This document shows, piece by piece, positions 34,317-43,484 of a stretch of 64,000 nt of DNA. The notes beneath the pieces were generated by a model. That model saw only the letters and a program-made list of their open reading frames with translations, ran no database searches and was not told the DNA's origin. Each line of letters begins with the position of its first letter. Position 1 is the first letter of the stretch. Made by a program: the position numbers and the translations under genes. The stretch is from Thalassospira xiamenensis M-5 = DSM 17429 (GTDB lineage Bacteria > Pseudomonadota > Alphaproteobacteria > Rhodospirillales > Thalassospiraceae), in the NCBI RefSeq assembly GCF_000300235.2, contig NZ_CP004388.1:3170001-3234000 (forward strand), given 5' to 3'.

Positions 34317-35549
34317 CTAATGAGCCGACAAAACCAACGTCTGTAGCGGCCAGAGCAGCGCCTGAATACGCAGTAACAACGCATGCACGATCCCGACCGT
34401 CTGCACCATATGCAGGAACAACCATTCGCCCGTACTGATTTCCGGGTTTTCAAGCTGATCATGGGTATTGGTATAGGCATTGGCAACGCACTGGCTGCCC
34501 CTTGGCACATCCTTGATCTGCTCAGGATAAAGCGGGATCATTTTGGCAAGGAACGTACCCGGTACGGCCCGTTCCGAGATATCTAGCAATCTGTCTGTCG
34601 GGCGGAACTGACCGGCAGCAATCACCGGTTGCACACTGGTTACCAACATCGGGATGACTTCAAACGGCAGCGACGCACACGACATTTCCGCAAGAATCCC
34701 GGCTTTGACAACCTGGGCGGAAACCTGCTGAAAACCGGCTTGGAATATGACCTCCTCGGGTTCGGCTGGTATAAGGATACCGGCCGGACGTAACAACGGA
34801 TTGACGATATCACCGATCTGCAATGCAAATTGCTGTATCACGCCATCGACACCGGCCCGGACAACGGTTTTGCCAAGGGCAACCTCGGCCGAACGAAGCG
34901 ACGCTTCCGCGCTGGCAAGCTGGGCTGGCAGAAGGGTTTCCATTCTGGTTTCGACGGCATTGACATTGGCCTTGGCCGCATTAACCGATCCCTGTCGTGT
35001 GGTTAAGGCCACTTCAAGCCGTTCGACCTCCCGCCGGGAAACCGCATTGGTACCGCGTGACAAAAGATCAGCCTTGACCGCCAATTCCTCGCGCACCTGC
35101 TCATACGCCCCTTGCGCTTCTTCAAGATTGCCGTTCGCCACCGCAAGATCAGCCTGCGTTACCGCCATCTGCGCACGGATTTCCTGCACCTGCTGCCGGG
35201 CGATTTCGACCGCCTCGGTTTCTGTCCGGTCATCAAGGCGGAATAACGGTTCGCCCGATTTTACCTGATCATCGTTATCGACATAAATCTCGACCACCCG
35301 GCCATTTTTCTCCGGCAAGATGGTCAGGGTCCGATAGAACGACGCAACGTTATGACTTGACGGGTGGTAATAAAAAATCAGCGTAATCAGCGAAATTGTC
35401 AGGATCGCACAGCCGACAATCCCGTATCGCAGCTCGTACCAGACCGAAAACAGGGTGATTTCCTTGCCGATACGTTTGCCCTGCGCATATCGGCGAATCA
35501 AGTAATCAGGCAGGATCGTAAAAATGGAACATAGCATAAGTTCAAACAT
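34317..35549 (-). CDS. HlyD/EmrA-family membrane fusion protein
   Basis: 410 residues from the ATG at 35549, eight bases inside the upstream gene. One N-terminal membrane segment (about 48-68), then a biotinyl-lipoyl-like domain (NGRVVEIYVDNDDQVKSGEP), a long coiled-coil hairpin (about 105-220), and the returning beta part (VVRAGVDGVIQQFALQIGD). Unlike classical HlyD it has further hydrophobic segments at the C-terminus. It is coupled to a DUF3302-like membrane gene, as in the YiaV/YiaW pair of enteric bacteria. No pump or outer-membrane channel gene is adjacent, so partner and substrate are unknown. Confidence 0.8.
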   Translation of the reverse strand: MFELMLCSIFTILPDYLIRRYAQGKRIGKEITLFSVWYELRYGIVGCAILTISLITLIFYYHPSSHNVASFYRTLTILPEKNGRVVEIYVDNDDQVKSGEPLFRLDDRTETEAVEIARQQVQEIRAQMAVTQADLAVANGNLEEAQGAYEQVREELAVKADLLSRGTNAVSRREVERLEVALTTRQGSVNAAKANVNAVETRMETLLPAQLASAEASLRSAEVALGKTVVRAGVDGVIQQFALQIGDIVNPLLRPAGILIPAEPEEVIFQAGFQQVSAQVVKAGILAEMSCASLPFEVIPMLVTSVQPVIAAGQFRPTDRLLDISERAVPGTFLAKMIPLYPEQIKDVPRGSQCVANAYTNTHDQLENPEISTGEWLFLHMVQTVGIVHALLLRIQALLWPLQTLVLSAH

Positions 35550-35988
35550 CTTTACGGCCCTCCTGCACATTCATATCGGCGGAGATCGTCGAGGCGTCAC
35601 CATCGGTGACCGGCTTTGGCCCGGTGGATTCGCTCATTACCCCCTTTTCCCGTGCCATGGCCTTCACGGCATCAGCAATCGCATTAATCGGGGTGTAAAA
35701 ATCGGGAACCTGAACCACGGCAATCACCAAAGCCGCCAGCCAGAACAGGTTGTTATGGGTAAACAGCGCCAGAAGCGTCAGGATACTGATAAGCTGGATC
35801 TGGGTGTGATTGGCATGATGGGCCAACCGTTCAGGCAGGGCATGCAGGCTCAGATAAAGAGCCCCCAACCCAAACACCCCCAGAACGACAGACCAGACAA
35901 CAATCATGAACAGCACATCCGACTGTCCGGGCCCGGTAATGAAGAACGGCGCATGTGCAATTGCCGTCTCTCGCAATGAGCTTTCCAT
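35542..35988 (-). CDS. Small inner-membrane protein, DUF3302-like
   Basis: 148 residues from the ATG at 35988; a start at 36030 would add 14. Three hydrophobic segments ([20 protein letters not shown], the [20 protein letters not shown] region split in two) with [14 protein letters not shown] between are reminiscent of DUF3302/YiaW proteins. The C-terminal 45 residues are polar. Its stop overlaps the HlyD start by eight bases, so the two proteins probably work together in the membrane. No function is known. Confidence 0.6.
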   Translation of the reverse strand: MESSLRETAIAHAPFFITGPGQSDVLFMIVVWSVVLGVFGLGALYLSLHALPERLAHHANHTQIQLISILTLLALFTHNNLFWLAALVIAVVQVPDFYTPINAIADAVKAMAREKGVMSESTGPKPVTDGDASTISADMNVQEGRKDV

Positions 35989-36357
35989 GTGCAAATATCC
36001 CACCGTTATGAGGGCTCTGCGCGGATGCAAACCTACGCCACCGGCGGCATACCCAAACTCACCCCCAGCGATAAGCCCAATTTTGTCAAAGCATTATATC
36101 AACTTTTGAGATTTTTTTCGGACATACAATTCGCGCAAAGCGCAACACCACAAACCCAGAGTCTGGAAATTCGTGTTTTGCCTTGGCGTTTTGCGCCTTT
36201 GGCTCAACCAACGCCAAAGGCGAATATCTCCTTCCCTCTTTTCTTTTGCTCCGCTTTGGACTATATAAAGCCCACGGTCATACAGGCCGTGCTACCAACC
36301 GGAGGGCATGCTGCCTTATCCGGGTGTTTTTGTTTTTTTGAAAGGAGCGTGGTTTCC
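35989..36357. other. Divergent promoter region before rpsU, with a perfect inverted repeat
   Basis: CGCCTTTGGC (36194-36203) and GCCAAAGGCG (36213-36222) form a perfect 10-bp inverted repeat with a nine-base loop, followed by pyrimidine-rich sequence. It could be an operator, an rpsU leader hairpin or a terminator. TATATAAA near 36262 is a possible -10 region. No gene seen. Confidence 0.45.
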
Positions 36358-36561
36358 GTGCAGGTAATCGTTCGCGACAACAATGTCGATCAGGCTCTGA
36401 AAGCGCTTAAGAAAAAGATGCAGCGCGAGGGCATTTTTCGTGAGATGAAACTCCGCCGCCACTTTGAAAAGCCGTCGGAGAAGAAAGCTCGCGAAGGGGC
36501 GGAAGCAGTCCGCCGTTCCCGCAAGCTGGAGCGCAAGCGCATCGAGCGCGAAGGCTTCTAG
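36358..36561 (+). CDS. rpsU: 30S ribosomal protein S21
   Basis: 67 residues from a GTG at 36358, ten bases after AGGAG, giving the standard N-terminus [20 protein letters not shown]. An ATG-containing longer frame from 35989 lacks family similarity before this point. S21 joins late in 30S assembly and helps initiation; it ends in the usual basic tail ([13 protein letters not shown]). The gene is transcribed alone. A hairpin with a long T run follows. Confidence 0.93.
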   Translation: MQVIVRDNNVDQALKALKKKMQREGIFREMKLRRHFEKPSEKKAREGAEAVRRSRKLERKRIEREGF

Positions 36562-36634
36562 TCTTTTTCACTTTCGGGGTTCCTCGAACGTGACTGTACG
36601 ATCGGTTTTGGCTTGCTAAAACCGGACCCGTGCG

Positions 36635-36676
36635 CCAAGCCCGCCTCGGAGCAATCCGGGCGGGTTTGGTTTTTTA
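36635..36676 (+). terminator. Terminator of rpsU
   Basis: CCAAGCCCGCC / GGCGGGTTTGG with one G-U pair, followed by seven T. Confidence 0.75.
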
Positions 36677-36834
36677 TACCCCTTTTTTCCAAATCTCTCC
36701 CCGGATCGCATAGCTGTCATTCCTGCTAAGTTTTTTGCCTTGGCATCGGATTGTTTTAAACAATTCCCCGGCAGGTCTTCACCCGCCATGCGCAAACACC
36801 TTTGCGCCACCACCAACCAGTCAATCGGGGAGAC

Positions 36835-38316
36835 ATGACTGTGAACACACAAACCGATACCGGCAACGCCCCCGCCGGATCCGACTTCAATGGATATTAC
36901 CGACTGACCCGCGTCCTGCCTGTCATCGCTGTGATGGCCGCGATCTATGGCATTGCCGCACTGGTCGATTACCACATCAATGCTGTCTTGCTGACCATCG
37001 TTGTCATGATCGCGCTGTGTCTTTTGCGCGTTCCAGTGCCGATTGCGCTGATTTCCGCCGCCTTGCTGGGTGCACTGCATGCCGGGATGGATACAACCAC
37101 CGCCATCGGTGCGCTTAATGACAACCTTCTGGTCGGCGCGCAGGTCGGCATGACCTATGTGATGATCGGTGCCTTTGCGGTTGCGATTACGCGTTCGGGC
37201 ATTCTTGATCTGTTTGCCCAAAAGATCGCCGCCCGTGTCGGAAGCGATGCGCAAAGTACCTCAAAGGGCCTTAAGTGGTTCCTGTTTGCGATCTTCATTT
37301 TCTGTTCGTTGATTTCACAGAACCTGGTGCCGGTTCATATCGCCTTTATCCCGGTGATGATCCCGCCGCTTCTGGCCGTATTCAATCGCCTGCGGATTGA
37401 CCGCCGCGCCATTGCCTGCATCCTCGCCTGCTCGATCAGCTTTTCCTATCTTCTGCTGCCGACCGGCTTTGGGGCGATTTACCTTAATGAAATCCTGATG
37501 GCCAATGTCAACGACGTTGGTGCGGCCTATGACCTTTCCATGACGGCCGATATGGCGCCCAAGGCTATGTTCCTGCCGGTTATGGGGATTGTCGCCGGGA
37601 TGCTGGTTGCGGTCTTCATCACCTATCGCAAACCCCGCGATTATGTGACCGATCCATCTGCCGAGCGCCATATCAACCCGGCCAAGCCCGTGTCGATCAA
37701 TCCGCTTCAACTGCTGGCAACCTTAGCCGCCCTTGCCGTTGCGCTGATCTGCCAGTTGCAGTTTGACAGCCTTCTGGTCGGCGCGATGATCGGCTTTGTC
37801 ATTCTGGCGGCGGCGGGCATTTTCCGCTGGCGGGCTCAGGATGATGTCTTCACCGAAGGCATGCGGATGATGGCCCAGATTGCCGTGATCATCACCATAG
37901 CATCGGGCTTTGCCGGGGTGCTTGATGCCACCGGCGAAATTGCTCCGCTGGTGCAGGCCAGTGCCGAACTGATCGGCGATAACAAGGCAGTTGGCGCGCT
38001 GATCATGCTTCTGGTCGGCCTGTTCATCACTATCGGCTTTGGCGACAGCTTCGCCAGCGTGCCGATCCTGGCTCCGATCTATATCCCGCTGGCACTGGCC
38101 CTTGGCTTCTCGCCCATGGCAACCATTGCGCTTCTGGGGGCATCGGCTGCCCTTGGCGATGCCGGATCACCGGCATCCACCATCACGCTTGGCGCAACAT
38201 CGGGCCTTAATGCCGACGGGCAGCATGACCATGTCAAGGATTCAGTGATCCCGACCTTCATCCACGCCAATTTTGGAATGGTTGTGTTTGCGTGGATTGC
38301 GGCCATGACCCTTTGA
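36835..38316 (+). CDS. Na+/H+ antiporter family membrane protein
   Basis: 493 residues from the ATG at 36835, behind GGGGAGAC; a start at 36802 would add 11. About twelve hydrophobic segments. Conserved polar stretches inside the membrane part, such as SQNLVPVHIAFIPVMIPP, IGFGDSFASVPILAPIYIPL and GDAGSPASTITLGATSGLN, resemble the NhaC/ArsB superfamily members annotated as Na+/H+ antiporters. It probably exchanges cations or an organic acid for protons across the inner membrane; the substrate is not certain. The gene is transcribed alone and ended by a strong hairpin. Confidence 0.75.
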   Translation: MTVNTQTDTGNAPAGSDFNGYYRLTRVLPVIAVMAAIYGIAALVDYHINAVLLTIVVMIALCLLRVPVPIALISAALLGALHAGMDTTTAIGALNDNLLVGAQVGMTYVMIGAFAVAITRSGILDLFAQKIAARVGSDAQSTSKGLKWFLFAIFIFCSLISQNLVPVHIAFIPVMIPPLLAVFNRLRIDRRAIACILACSISFSYLLLPTGFGAIYLNEILMANVNDVGAAYDLSMTADMAPKAMFLPVMGIVAGMLVAVFITYRKPRDYVTDPSAERHINPAKPVSINPLQLLATLAALAVALICQLQFDSLLVGAMIGFVILAAAGIFRWRAQDDVFTEGMRMMAQIAVIITIASGFAGVLDATGEIAPLVQASAELIGDNKAVGALIMLLVGLFITIGFGDSFASVPILAPIYIPLALALGFSPMATIALLGASAALGDAGSPASTITLGATSGLNADGQHDHVKDSVIPTFIHANFGMVVFAWIAAMTL

Positions 38317-38350
38317 TCAAATCCGCACAATAAAGCCGGAACCAAACAAC

Positions 38351-38382
38351 AAACCCGTCCGATATTTGTCGGACGGGTTTTA
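38351..38382. terminator. Bidirectional terminator after the antiporter gene
   Basis: Perfect 12-bp stem AAACCCGTCCGA / TCGGACGGGTTT with a six-base loop. Confidence 0.8.
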
Positions 38383-38405
38383 ATTTGCCGACTGAAACCC
38401 GGGTA

Positions 38406-38993
38406 TCATTTCGACCCGAGCAACCAGTCAAACACCCCATCAACAGCTCCCTTTCTGGCGTCATTCGACTGTGTAACGTCTTCGCGCACCAAAAGCCCGA
38501 ACTGGCTTTTATAGACCGTATAAGTATTGGCGACCGCGATATCGGTGAAAGTCGAACTGCCATATTCGGCATCAATCAGGAAGTTCCAGTCCGCCACCAG
38601 CTTGCCGATATCAATGCCCTTGGTCGCATCAAGGTCATAGGCCATATGCGGGCGGGTGTTCTGATCTTCGATATCTTGGTATCGGCCTTCCAGTCGCACC
38701 AGCTTGTACCGGGAATCCACGCCAAGAATATTGGCCCACGGCTTGATCTTCACAAACTCCGCGTCAATCCGCCACTGATCGCCGTAAATCACGTATTTGC
38801 CAGGGATATCGTGGCCCGGTAATGTCAGATAAGCGTTGTATTCCTGATCCCCGATTTCCTCGAACGTAATTCGCGCCACCGGCTCCTCGGCGGTCAGCCG
38901 GAAATAGGTGATGAAAACACCCGAAACCGACGCCACTAGCGCGAGCGACAACAGGACAATCGTAAAGACGGATACTTTCAGAAGTCGGAACAT
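38406..38993 (-). CDS. Membrane-anchored hypothetical protein
   Basis: 195 residues from the ATG at 38993, behind GGGAGAATTG; a start at 39023 would add ten. One N-terminal membrane segment (VSVFTIVLLSLALVASVSGV) is followed by a soluble domain of about 165 residues rich in Asp, Tyr and Ile (GDQWRIDAEFVKIKPWA, YKLVRLEGRYQDIEDQ, FLIDAEYGSSTF). It is probably anchored in the inner membrane facing the periplasm. No family is recognised with confidence. It lies 33 bp after a GNAT acetyltransferase gene on the same strand, so the two may be cotranscribed. Confidence 0.65.
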   Translation of the reverse strand: MFRLLKVSVFTIVLLSLALVASVSGVFITYFRLTAEEPVARITFEEIGDQEYNAYLTLPGHDIPGKYVIYGDQWRIDAEFVKIKPWANILGVDSRYKLVRLEGRYQDIEDQNTRPHMAYDLDATKGIDIGKLVADWNFLIDAEYGSSTFTDIAVANTYTVYKSQFGLLVREDVTQSNDARKGAVDGVFDWLLGSK

Positions 38994-39026
38994 CAATTCT
39001 CCCGATTTGAAGGCGGAGTACAATTC

Positions 39027-39593
39027 TCAGGCATTTTCCTGAGAAAATCTGAACTCTTCACGTGTAATTTGATAATATCTACAACGCTCCTGACGATCTC
39101 GAGCAGAACTATATGCCATCCTTTCTTCGAAAGACTTCATACCCCATGAGGTCATGACACCAAAGGATGCCTCATTGGCAAGCTGGGCACCGGCTTCAAT
39201 GGAATCAAAGCCAAACAGATCAAATCCAGCCTGCAAAATGGTGAGCTTGATTTCGCTTAAATACCCGCGCCGCTGTGCCGGTATCCCTATCCAATATCCA
39301 AGCATTCCCCTACGCGGATTATCCTGATAGCGATACAATGAGACCCAGCCAACAAAACGATCTGTCTCACGCTCGATGATCGCCAATGGCAGTGCGTCTC
39401 CTGCCGCCGCCTCCTTCCTACTTCTTGTGATGCGATCTCGCGCCATTTCGACGGTGAACGGAACCTTCCAAGAGGCCAACCAACAAGCAATTTCATGTAC
39501 CATCAAGCTTGCAATGGTTTCCGCGTCCTGATCTTCGACGCATCGCAGATACAGACGTTCGGTTTGCGCACTGAAATTCGTTAGGCTGCTCAT
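39027..39593 (-). CDS. GNAT acetyltransferase, RimJ/RimL type
   Basis: 188 residues from the ATG at 39593; a start at 39650 would add 19. ERLYLRCVEDQDAETIASLM at the N-terminus, FVGWVSLYRYQDNPRRGMLG, and YWIGIPAQRRGYLSEIKLTI (acetyl-CoA loop Q/R-x-x-G) are typical of RimJ/RimL-like proteins. They acetylate N-terminal amino groups of ribosomal proteins or small molecules; the acceptor here is unknown. Codon use and composition look slightly more AT-rich than the neighbours, which may mean acquisition. Confidence 0.75.
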   Translation of the reverse strand: MSSLTNFSAQTERLYLRCVEDQDAETIASLMVHEIACWLASWKVPFTVEMARDRITRSRKEAAAGDALPLAIIERETDRFVGWVSLYRYQDNPRRGMLGYWIGIPAQRRGYLSEIKLTILQAGFDLFGFDSIEAGAQLANEASFGVMTSWGMKSFEERMAYSSARDRQERCRYYQITREEFRFSQENA

Positions 39594-39694
39594 AGATTTC
39601 TTACTCAAGCAAAATGAAACGAGGCTAGACTGCCAAACCGACAAATACACCGTAGCCGACGGATATTTTAGTCGAGTATGAACCTTTAGAAGAA

Positions 39695-39719
39695 GAAAAG
39701 GGCGACCAAATGGCCGCCC
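39695..39719 (-). terminator. Terminator of the pnt operon
   Basis: On the minus strand GGGCGGCC-N4-GGTCGCCC, with one G-U pair, followed by TTTTCTTCTTC, 27 bp after the pntB stop. Confidence 0.7.
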
Positions 39720-39746
39720 CTCTTGTGTCCCAGCAGTGAAACCAAA

Positions 39747-41144
39747 TCACTCGTCGAGATGCATCACAATCTCTTCGCACATCTTTTTGGCGTCACCGAA
39801 CAGCATCATCGTGTTGTCCTTGAAGAACAGCTCGTTCTGGATACCGGCGTAGCCTGCCGACATTGAACGCTTGATGAACAGAACGGTTTTGGCTTTTTCG
39901 ACCTCAAGGATCGGCATGCCAAAAATCGGCGATGACGGGTCGGTTTTGGCTGCCGGGTTGGTGATGTCGTTGGCACCAATCACAAAGGCCACATCCGCCG
40001 TGCCGAAATCGCGGTTGATTTCTTCCATTTCAAGCACGTCGTCATAGGGGACATTCGCCTCGGCCAGAAGCACGTTCATGTGGCCTGGCATACGCCCCGC
40101 TACCGGATGGATGGCATAGCGAACGTTAACGCCCTCGGCCTTGAGGATATCGCCCATTTCACGAAGCGCATGCTGGGCCTGTGCGACCGCCATGCCGTAA
40201 CCCGGCACGATGATCACGCTCGACGCGTTTTTCATGATGAAGGCCGCATCGTCGCTTGAGCCCGATTTGACCGAACGGTCGCCATCGGTTCCGACCGCCG
40301 GGCCTGCATCGCCCTCGGTCCCGAAGCCGCCAAAGATGACGTTAAAGATCGACCGGTTCATGCCCTTGCACATGATGTAGGACAGGATCGCACCCGATGC
40401 ACCAACCAGTGCGCCGGTGATGATCAGGGCATTGTTCTGAAGCGTAAAGCCGATGCCGCATGCCGCCCACCCCGAATAGGAGTTCAGCATCGAAACAACA
40501 ACCGGCATGTCCGCCCCGCCAATCGGAATGATCAGCGTCACGCCAAGCACCAGAGCAAGCACCACCAGAATCCAGAAAGCCGTGTGGCTTTCGGTGGTCA
40601 CAACGATGATGCCAAACACCAGTATTCCGATTGCGATTGCAAGATTGAGCATATGCTGCCCGGTAAAGCGAACTGGCGTACCCGATACGATCCCCTGCAA
40701 CTTGCCAAAGGCAACAAGCGAGCCGGTGAAGGTAATGGCACCGATGGCAACGCCAAGGCCCATTTCAATCAGGCTGGCCGCCCCGATATTACCCGCCGTG
40801 CCAATGCCATAGGCACCCGGCGAATAAAGGGCGGCGGCGGCAACAAACACCGCTGCCAGACCCACCAGCGAGTGGAAGGCGGCAACAAGTTGCGGCAATG
40901 CGGTCATCTTGATCTTGAGCGCGATGACCGTACCAATGGCCCCGCCAAGCAAAATGCCGACAATGATAGTGGTATAAGACACGACTTCGGGTGATGCCAG
41001 GGTGGTCAGAATGGCAATCGCCATCCCCACCATGCCAAGGATATTCCCGTTACGTGCCGTTTCCGGTGAAGACAGACCGCGCAGCGACAGAATGAAGCAG
41101 ACGGACGCCACCAGATACAGGAAAGCCGACAGGTTTTCCGACAT
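39747..41144 (-). CDS. pntB: NAD(P) transhydrogenase subunit beta
   Basis: 465 residues. About nine hydrophobic segments in the first 260 residues form the membrane domain II, followed by the NADP-binding domain III (VIIVPGYGMAVAQAQHALRE, HPVAGRMPGHMNVLLAEANV, FVIGANDITNPAAKTDPSSP). The enzyme uses the proton gradient to reduce NADP with NADH. It is the last gene of the operon pntAA-pntAB-pntB, 12 bp after pntAB. All NADP-binding motifs are intact. Confidence 0.95.
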   Translation of the reverse strand: MSENLSAFLYLVASVCFILSLRGLSSPETARNGNILGMVGMAIAILTTLASPEVVSYTTIIVGILLGGAIGTVIALKIKMTALPQLVAAFHSLVGLAAVFVAAAALYSPGAYGIGTAGNIGAASLIEMGLGVAIGAITFTGSLVAFGKLQGIVSGTPVRFTGQHMLNLAIAIGILVFGIIVVTTESHTAFWILVVLALVLGVTLIIPIGGADMPVVVSMLNSYSGWAACGIGFTLQNNALIITGALVGASGAILSYIMCKGMNRSIFNVIFGGFGTEGDAGPAVGTDGDRSVKSGSSDDAAFIMKNASSVIIVPGYGMAVAQAQHALREMGDILKAEGVNVRYAIHPVAGRMPGHMNVLLAEANVPYDDVLEMEEINRDFGTADVAFVIGANDITNPAAKTDPSSPIFGMPILEVEKAKTVLFIKRSMSAGYAGIQNELFFKDNTMMLFGDAKKMCEEIVMHLDE

Positions 41145-41156
41145 TGTGTGTTCCCC

Positions 41157-41612
41157 CTACTTCTTTTTCTTGAACATGTGCAGCATGCGCTGTGCGACGA
41201 TGAAACCGCCAAAGATGTTGACCGACGCCAGCACCACGGCAATGAAGCCCATCGCCTTGGACAGGTTCATATCAATCGGGCCAGCCGCCAGAAGCGCACC
41301 AACAATGATCACCGATGAAATGGCATTGGTCACCGCCATCAACGGTGAATGAAGGGCCGGGGTGACTTTCCACACAACGTAATAGCCAACAAAGCAGGCC
41401 AGAACAAACACCGTCAGGCCAAGCACCGTAGGGCTGACACCGCTTGTATGGACAACCGTGTTGGCCGAGCTGGCCATATCGCCCGCCTGATTGGCAAGGC
41501 TATCGGCAAGCTTTGCGGCCTTTTCGGCCAGACCAAGGGCCGCATCGCGCAGCTCGTTGGCATTCTCGGCGGCATTCTGGGCCGCATTTTGGGTTACGGA
41601 TTGATCAGCCAT
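41157..41612 (-). CDS. pntAB: NAD(P) transhydrogenase subunit alpha, part 2
   Basis: 151 residues from the ATG at 41612, behind GAGGAGG. An Ala/Asn-rich N-terminal part ([16 protein letters not shown]) of about 50 residues precedes three hydrophobic segments, ending in HMFKKKK. It supplies the alpha part of the membrane channel in organisms, mainly alphaproteobacteria, where the alpha subunit is split. The Ala-rich extension is longer than in many homologues. The gene start overlaps the end of pntAA by eight bases. Confidence 0.9.
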   Translation of the reverse strand: MADQSVTQNAAQNAAENANELRDAALGLAEKAAKLADSLANQAGDMASSANTVVHTSGVSPTVLGLTVFVLACFVGYYVVWKVTPALHSPLMAVTNAISSVIIVGALLAAGPIDMNLSKAMGFIAVVLASVNIFGGFIVAQRMLHMFKKKK

Positions 41613-42765
41613 TTGCGACCTCCTCACCACCGAATTTCGGATGAACAACCTTGCCATCACGGGTCAGCATGGTTTCGGCAATAATCTGGTCTTCGGCATT
41701 GAAGGCCAACGTGCCTTTTTCCTTGTCAACGGACAGCGTGATGAAATTCAGAAGGTTTTTGGCATACATCGCCGTTGCATCGGTTGCGACGGAACTGGTG
41801 ATGTTTTCAGGGCCAATGATTTTCACACCATTATCGGTCACAACCGTTTCACCAAGTTTCGCACCCGCAACGTTGCCACCGCGTTCAGCCGCAAGATCAA
41901 TGATGACCGATCCCGGCTTCATGCCCGCGACCATGTCGGCGGTAACGATTTCCGGTGCCGGACGGCCCGGAATCAATGCTGTTGTGATGACGATATCGGT
42001 CTTTGCCAGAACTTCCTTAAGCTTGGCGGCCTGTTTGGCCTTGTATTCGTCCGACATTTCCTTGGCATAACCGCCTGCGGTTTCGCCATCGGCTGCGTCG
42101 TCTTCGACCTCGATAAACGTCCCGCCAAGTGACTGAACCTGTTCCTTGACTGCCGGGCGCACATCAAACGCGGAAACCACCGCACCAAGGCGCTTGGCGG
42201 TCGCAATCGCCTGAAGCCCGGCAACACCGGCCCCGACGATAACAACGCGTGCGGGTGGCAACGTCCCCGCGGCTGTCATCATCATCGGATAAATCCGGCC
42301 AAATTCATGGGCGGCATCAAGCACCGCACGATACCCCGCCAGGTTGGATTGTGACGATAGCACATCCATCGACTGGGCACGCGAAATGCGCGGCATCAGT
42401 TCCATCGCAAAGGACGAAACCCCCGCCGCCGCCATTTTTTCAATAAGATCCTTGCGATCATAGGGATCAAGCAAGGCAATGATGGCGGCACCCTTTTTAT
42501 AGGCGGCAAGCTCGTCGGTTTTTCCATCAACAACCGGCGGGCGCACCTTCAGGATGACATCGGCATCCTTGACGGTGGTTTTCATCGTTTTGGCAATGGT
42601 TGCACCAGCATCGGCAAAGCGATCATCCGGTATCGCGGCGTTAATTCCGGCACCAGCTTCGATTGCAACGTCAAACCCAAGACCAATCAGTTTCTTGACG
42701 GTATCTGGTGTAACGGCAACGCGCCTTTCCCCGGGCCATATTTCCTTTGGAACGGCCAGTTTCAT
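41605..42765 (-). CDS. pntAA: NAD(P) transhydrogenase subunit alpha, part 1
   Basis: 386 residues from the ATG at 42765 ([20 protein letters not shown]), behind GGAGG; a TTG at 42774 would add three. This is the soluble NAD-binding domain I, with [22 protein letters not shown] (first 20 residues of the Rossmann site) and FIEVEDDA. It binds NADH and passes hydride to the NADP site on PntB. First gene of the three-gene operon. A predicted 6S RNA gene lies 125 bp upstream on the same strand. Confidence 0.95.
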   Translation of the reverse strand: MKLAVPKEIWPGERRVAVTPDTVKKLIGLGFDVAIEAGAGINAAIPDDRFADAGATIAKTMKTTVKDADVILKVRPPVVDGKTDELAAYKKGAAIIALLDPYDRKDLIEKMAAAGVSSFAMELMPRISRAQSMDVLSSQSNLAGYRAVLDAAHEFGRIYPMMMTAAGTLPPARVVIVGAGVAGLQAIATAKRLGAVVSAFDVRPAVKEQVQSLGGTFIEVEDDAADGETAGGYAKEMSDEYKAKQAAKLKEVLAKTDIVITTALIPGRPAPEIVTADMVAGMKPGSVIIDLAAERGGNVAGAKLGETVVTDNGVKIIGPENITSSVATDATAMYAKNLLNFITLSVDKEKGTLAFNAEDQIIAETMLTRDGKVVHPKFGGEEVANG

Positions 42766-42889
42766 CGCGTTCAACCTCCTTCCCTACAATTATGAATAAG
42801 CACGGCATTTTTGTTTTTATAAAACGCGGTCCGCGTCCGGTGCCTGCGCATCAGACTGGCCACGATTACCCTTGCCCGGCAAGAAAAAA

Positions 42890-42922
42890 GGCGGTTCTTC
42901 CGCTTTAACAGAAGAAACCGCC
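42890..42922 (-). terminator. Terminator of the predicted 6S RNA gene
   Basis: On the minus strand GGCGGTTTCTTC and GAAGAACCGCC form a stem with a one-base bulge and a ten-base loop, followed by TTTTTTC. Confidence 0.75.
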
Positions 42923-43066
42923 CACTTTCCCACCACGCATTCCGAGGCAAAAAGCCTTGGCGACAAGTCAGGTCCCACCCGCCATTGGTGCTCAGGACAA
43001 ACAATCAATGACGCCCTGCCTTGTCTGCGTTGAATGCAAGATGCGATTTCTTCCGGCCTGCGACAA
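42911..43066 (-). ncRNA. ssrS: Probable 6S RNA (RNA polymerase regulator)
   Basis: No protein frame fits this stretch, which ends in a strong minus-strand terminator. On the minus strand the outer ends pair: GGAAGAAATCGC with GCGGTTTCTTC, and GCATTC with GAATGC. The centre holds GTCC-TGAG-CACC ... GGTG-GGAC, where GTCC pairs with GGAC and CACC with GGTG. CCTGAGC is the conserved strand of the 6S central region. 6S RNA mimics an open promoter and binds the sigma-70 polymerase in stationary phase. The 5' end is an estimate; TATAGG at about 43081-43076 may be its -10. The 3' outer strand is also the left arm of the terminator stem. A covariance-model search would settle the assignment. Confidence 0.6.
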
Positions 43067-43484
43067 CATCAAAACCCTATAAAAAATCACTTTAACTTAA
43101 TTTCAGTTTATATTATCTCAAAACACATATGAGCGGATTCTCGCACATATTATTTCCACCCTGTAACAGGTCCTTATCCCGAACAGATAGAATCAATCCC
43201 TTGATTTATGGAAGTTTCCCCTATTTCACGCCATCGCGGTAAGTGAATATTATTTGAAAAACACACCCTCAGGTTTTCACCAAACCCATCACAACGCAAG
43301 CAAAGAAAGGAAAAAGTTTTCAACACCCAGGGTCGTTCAAGTAGGGAAATTTCGGATTAAATAGCCGAAAAAGGATCATGCAAAACCGTATTGTTCCGAA
43401 ATAGCCGATCAATTCGCAAATCGACCCAACCGATTCTTTCGATCCGGAACGTCAAAAATAAAATTATAAAACAGGGAAATCGGA
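43067..43484. other. AT-rich intergenic stretch, no gene seen
   Basis: About 420 bp upstream of the predicted 6S gene and downstream of the ABC1 kinase gene. AT-rich with many stops in all frames. No clear terminator for the kinase gene and no repeat was noticed. Confidence 0.4.

Noticed and set aside
42771-43004. A 77-codon minus-strand frame upstream of pntAA
   Set aside because: It overlaps the terminator and conserved fold of the predicted 6S RNA and has no ribosome site or family pattern.
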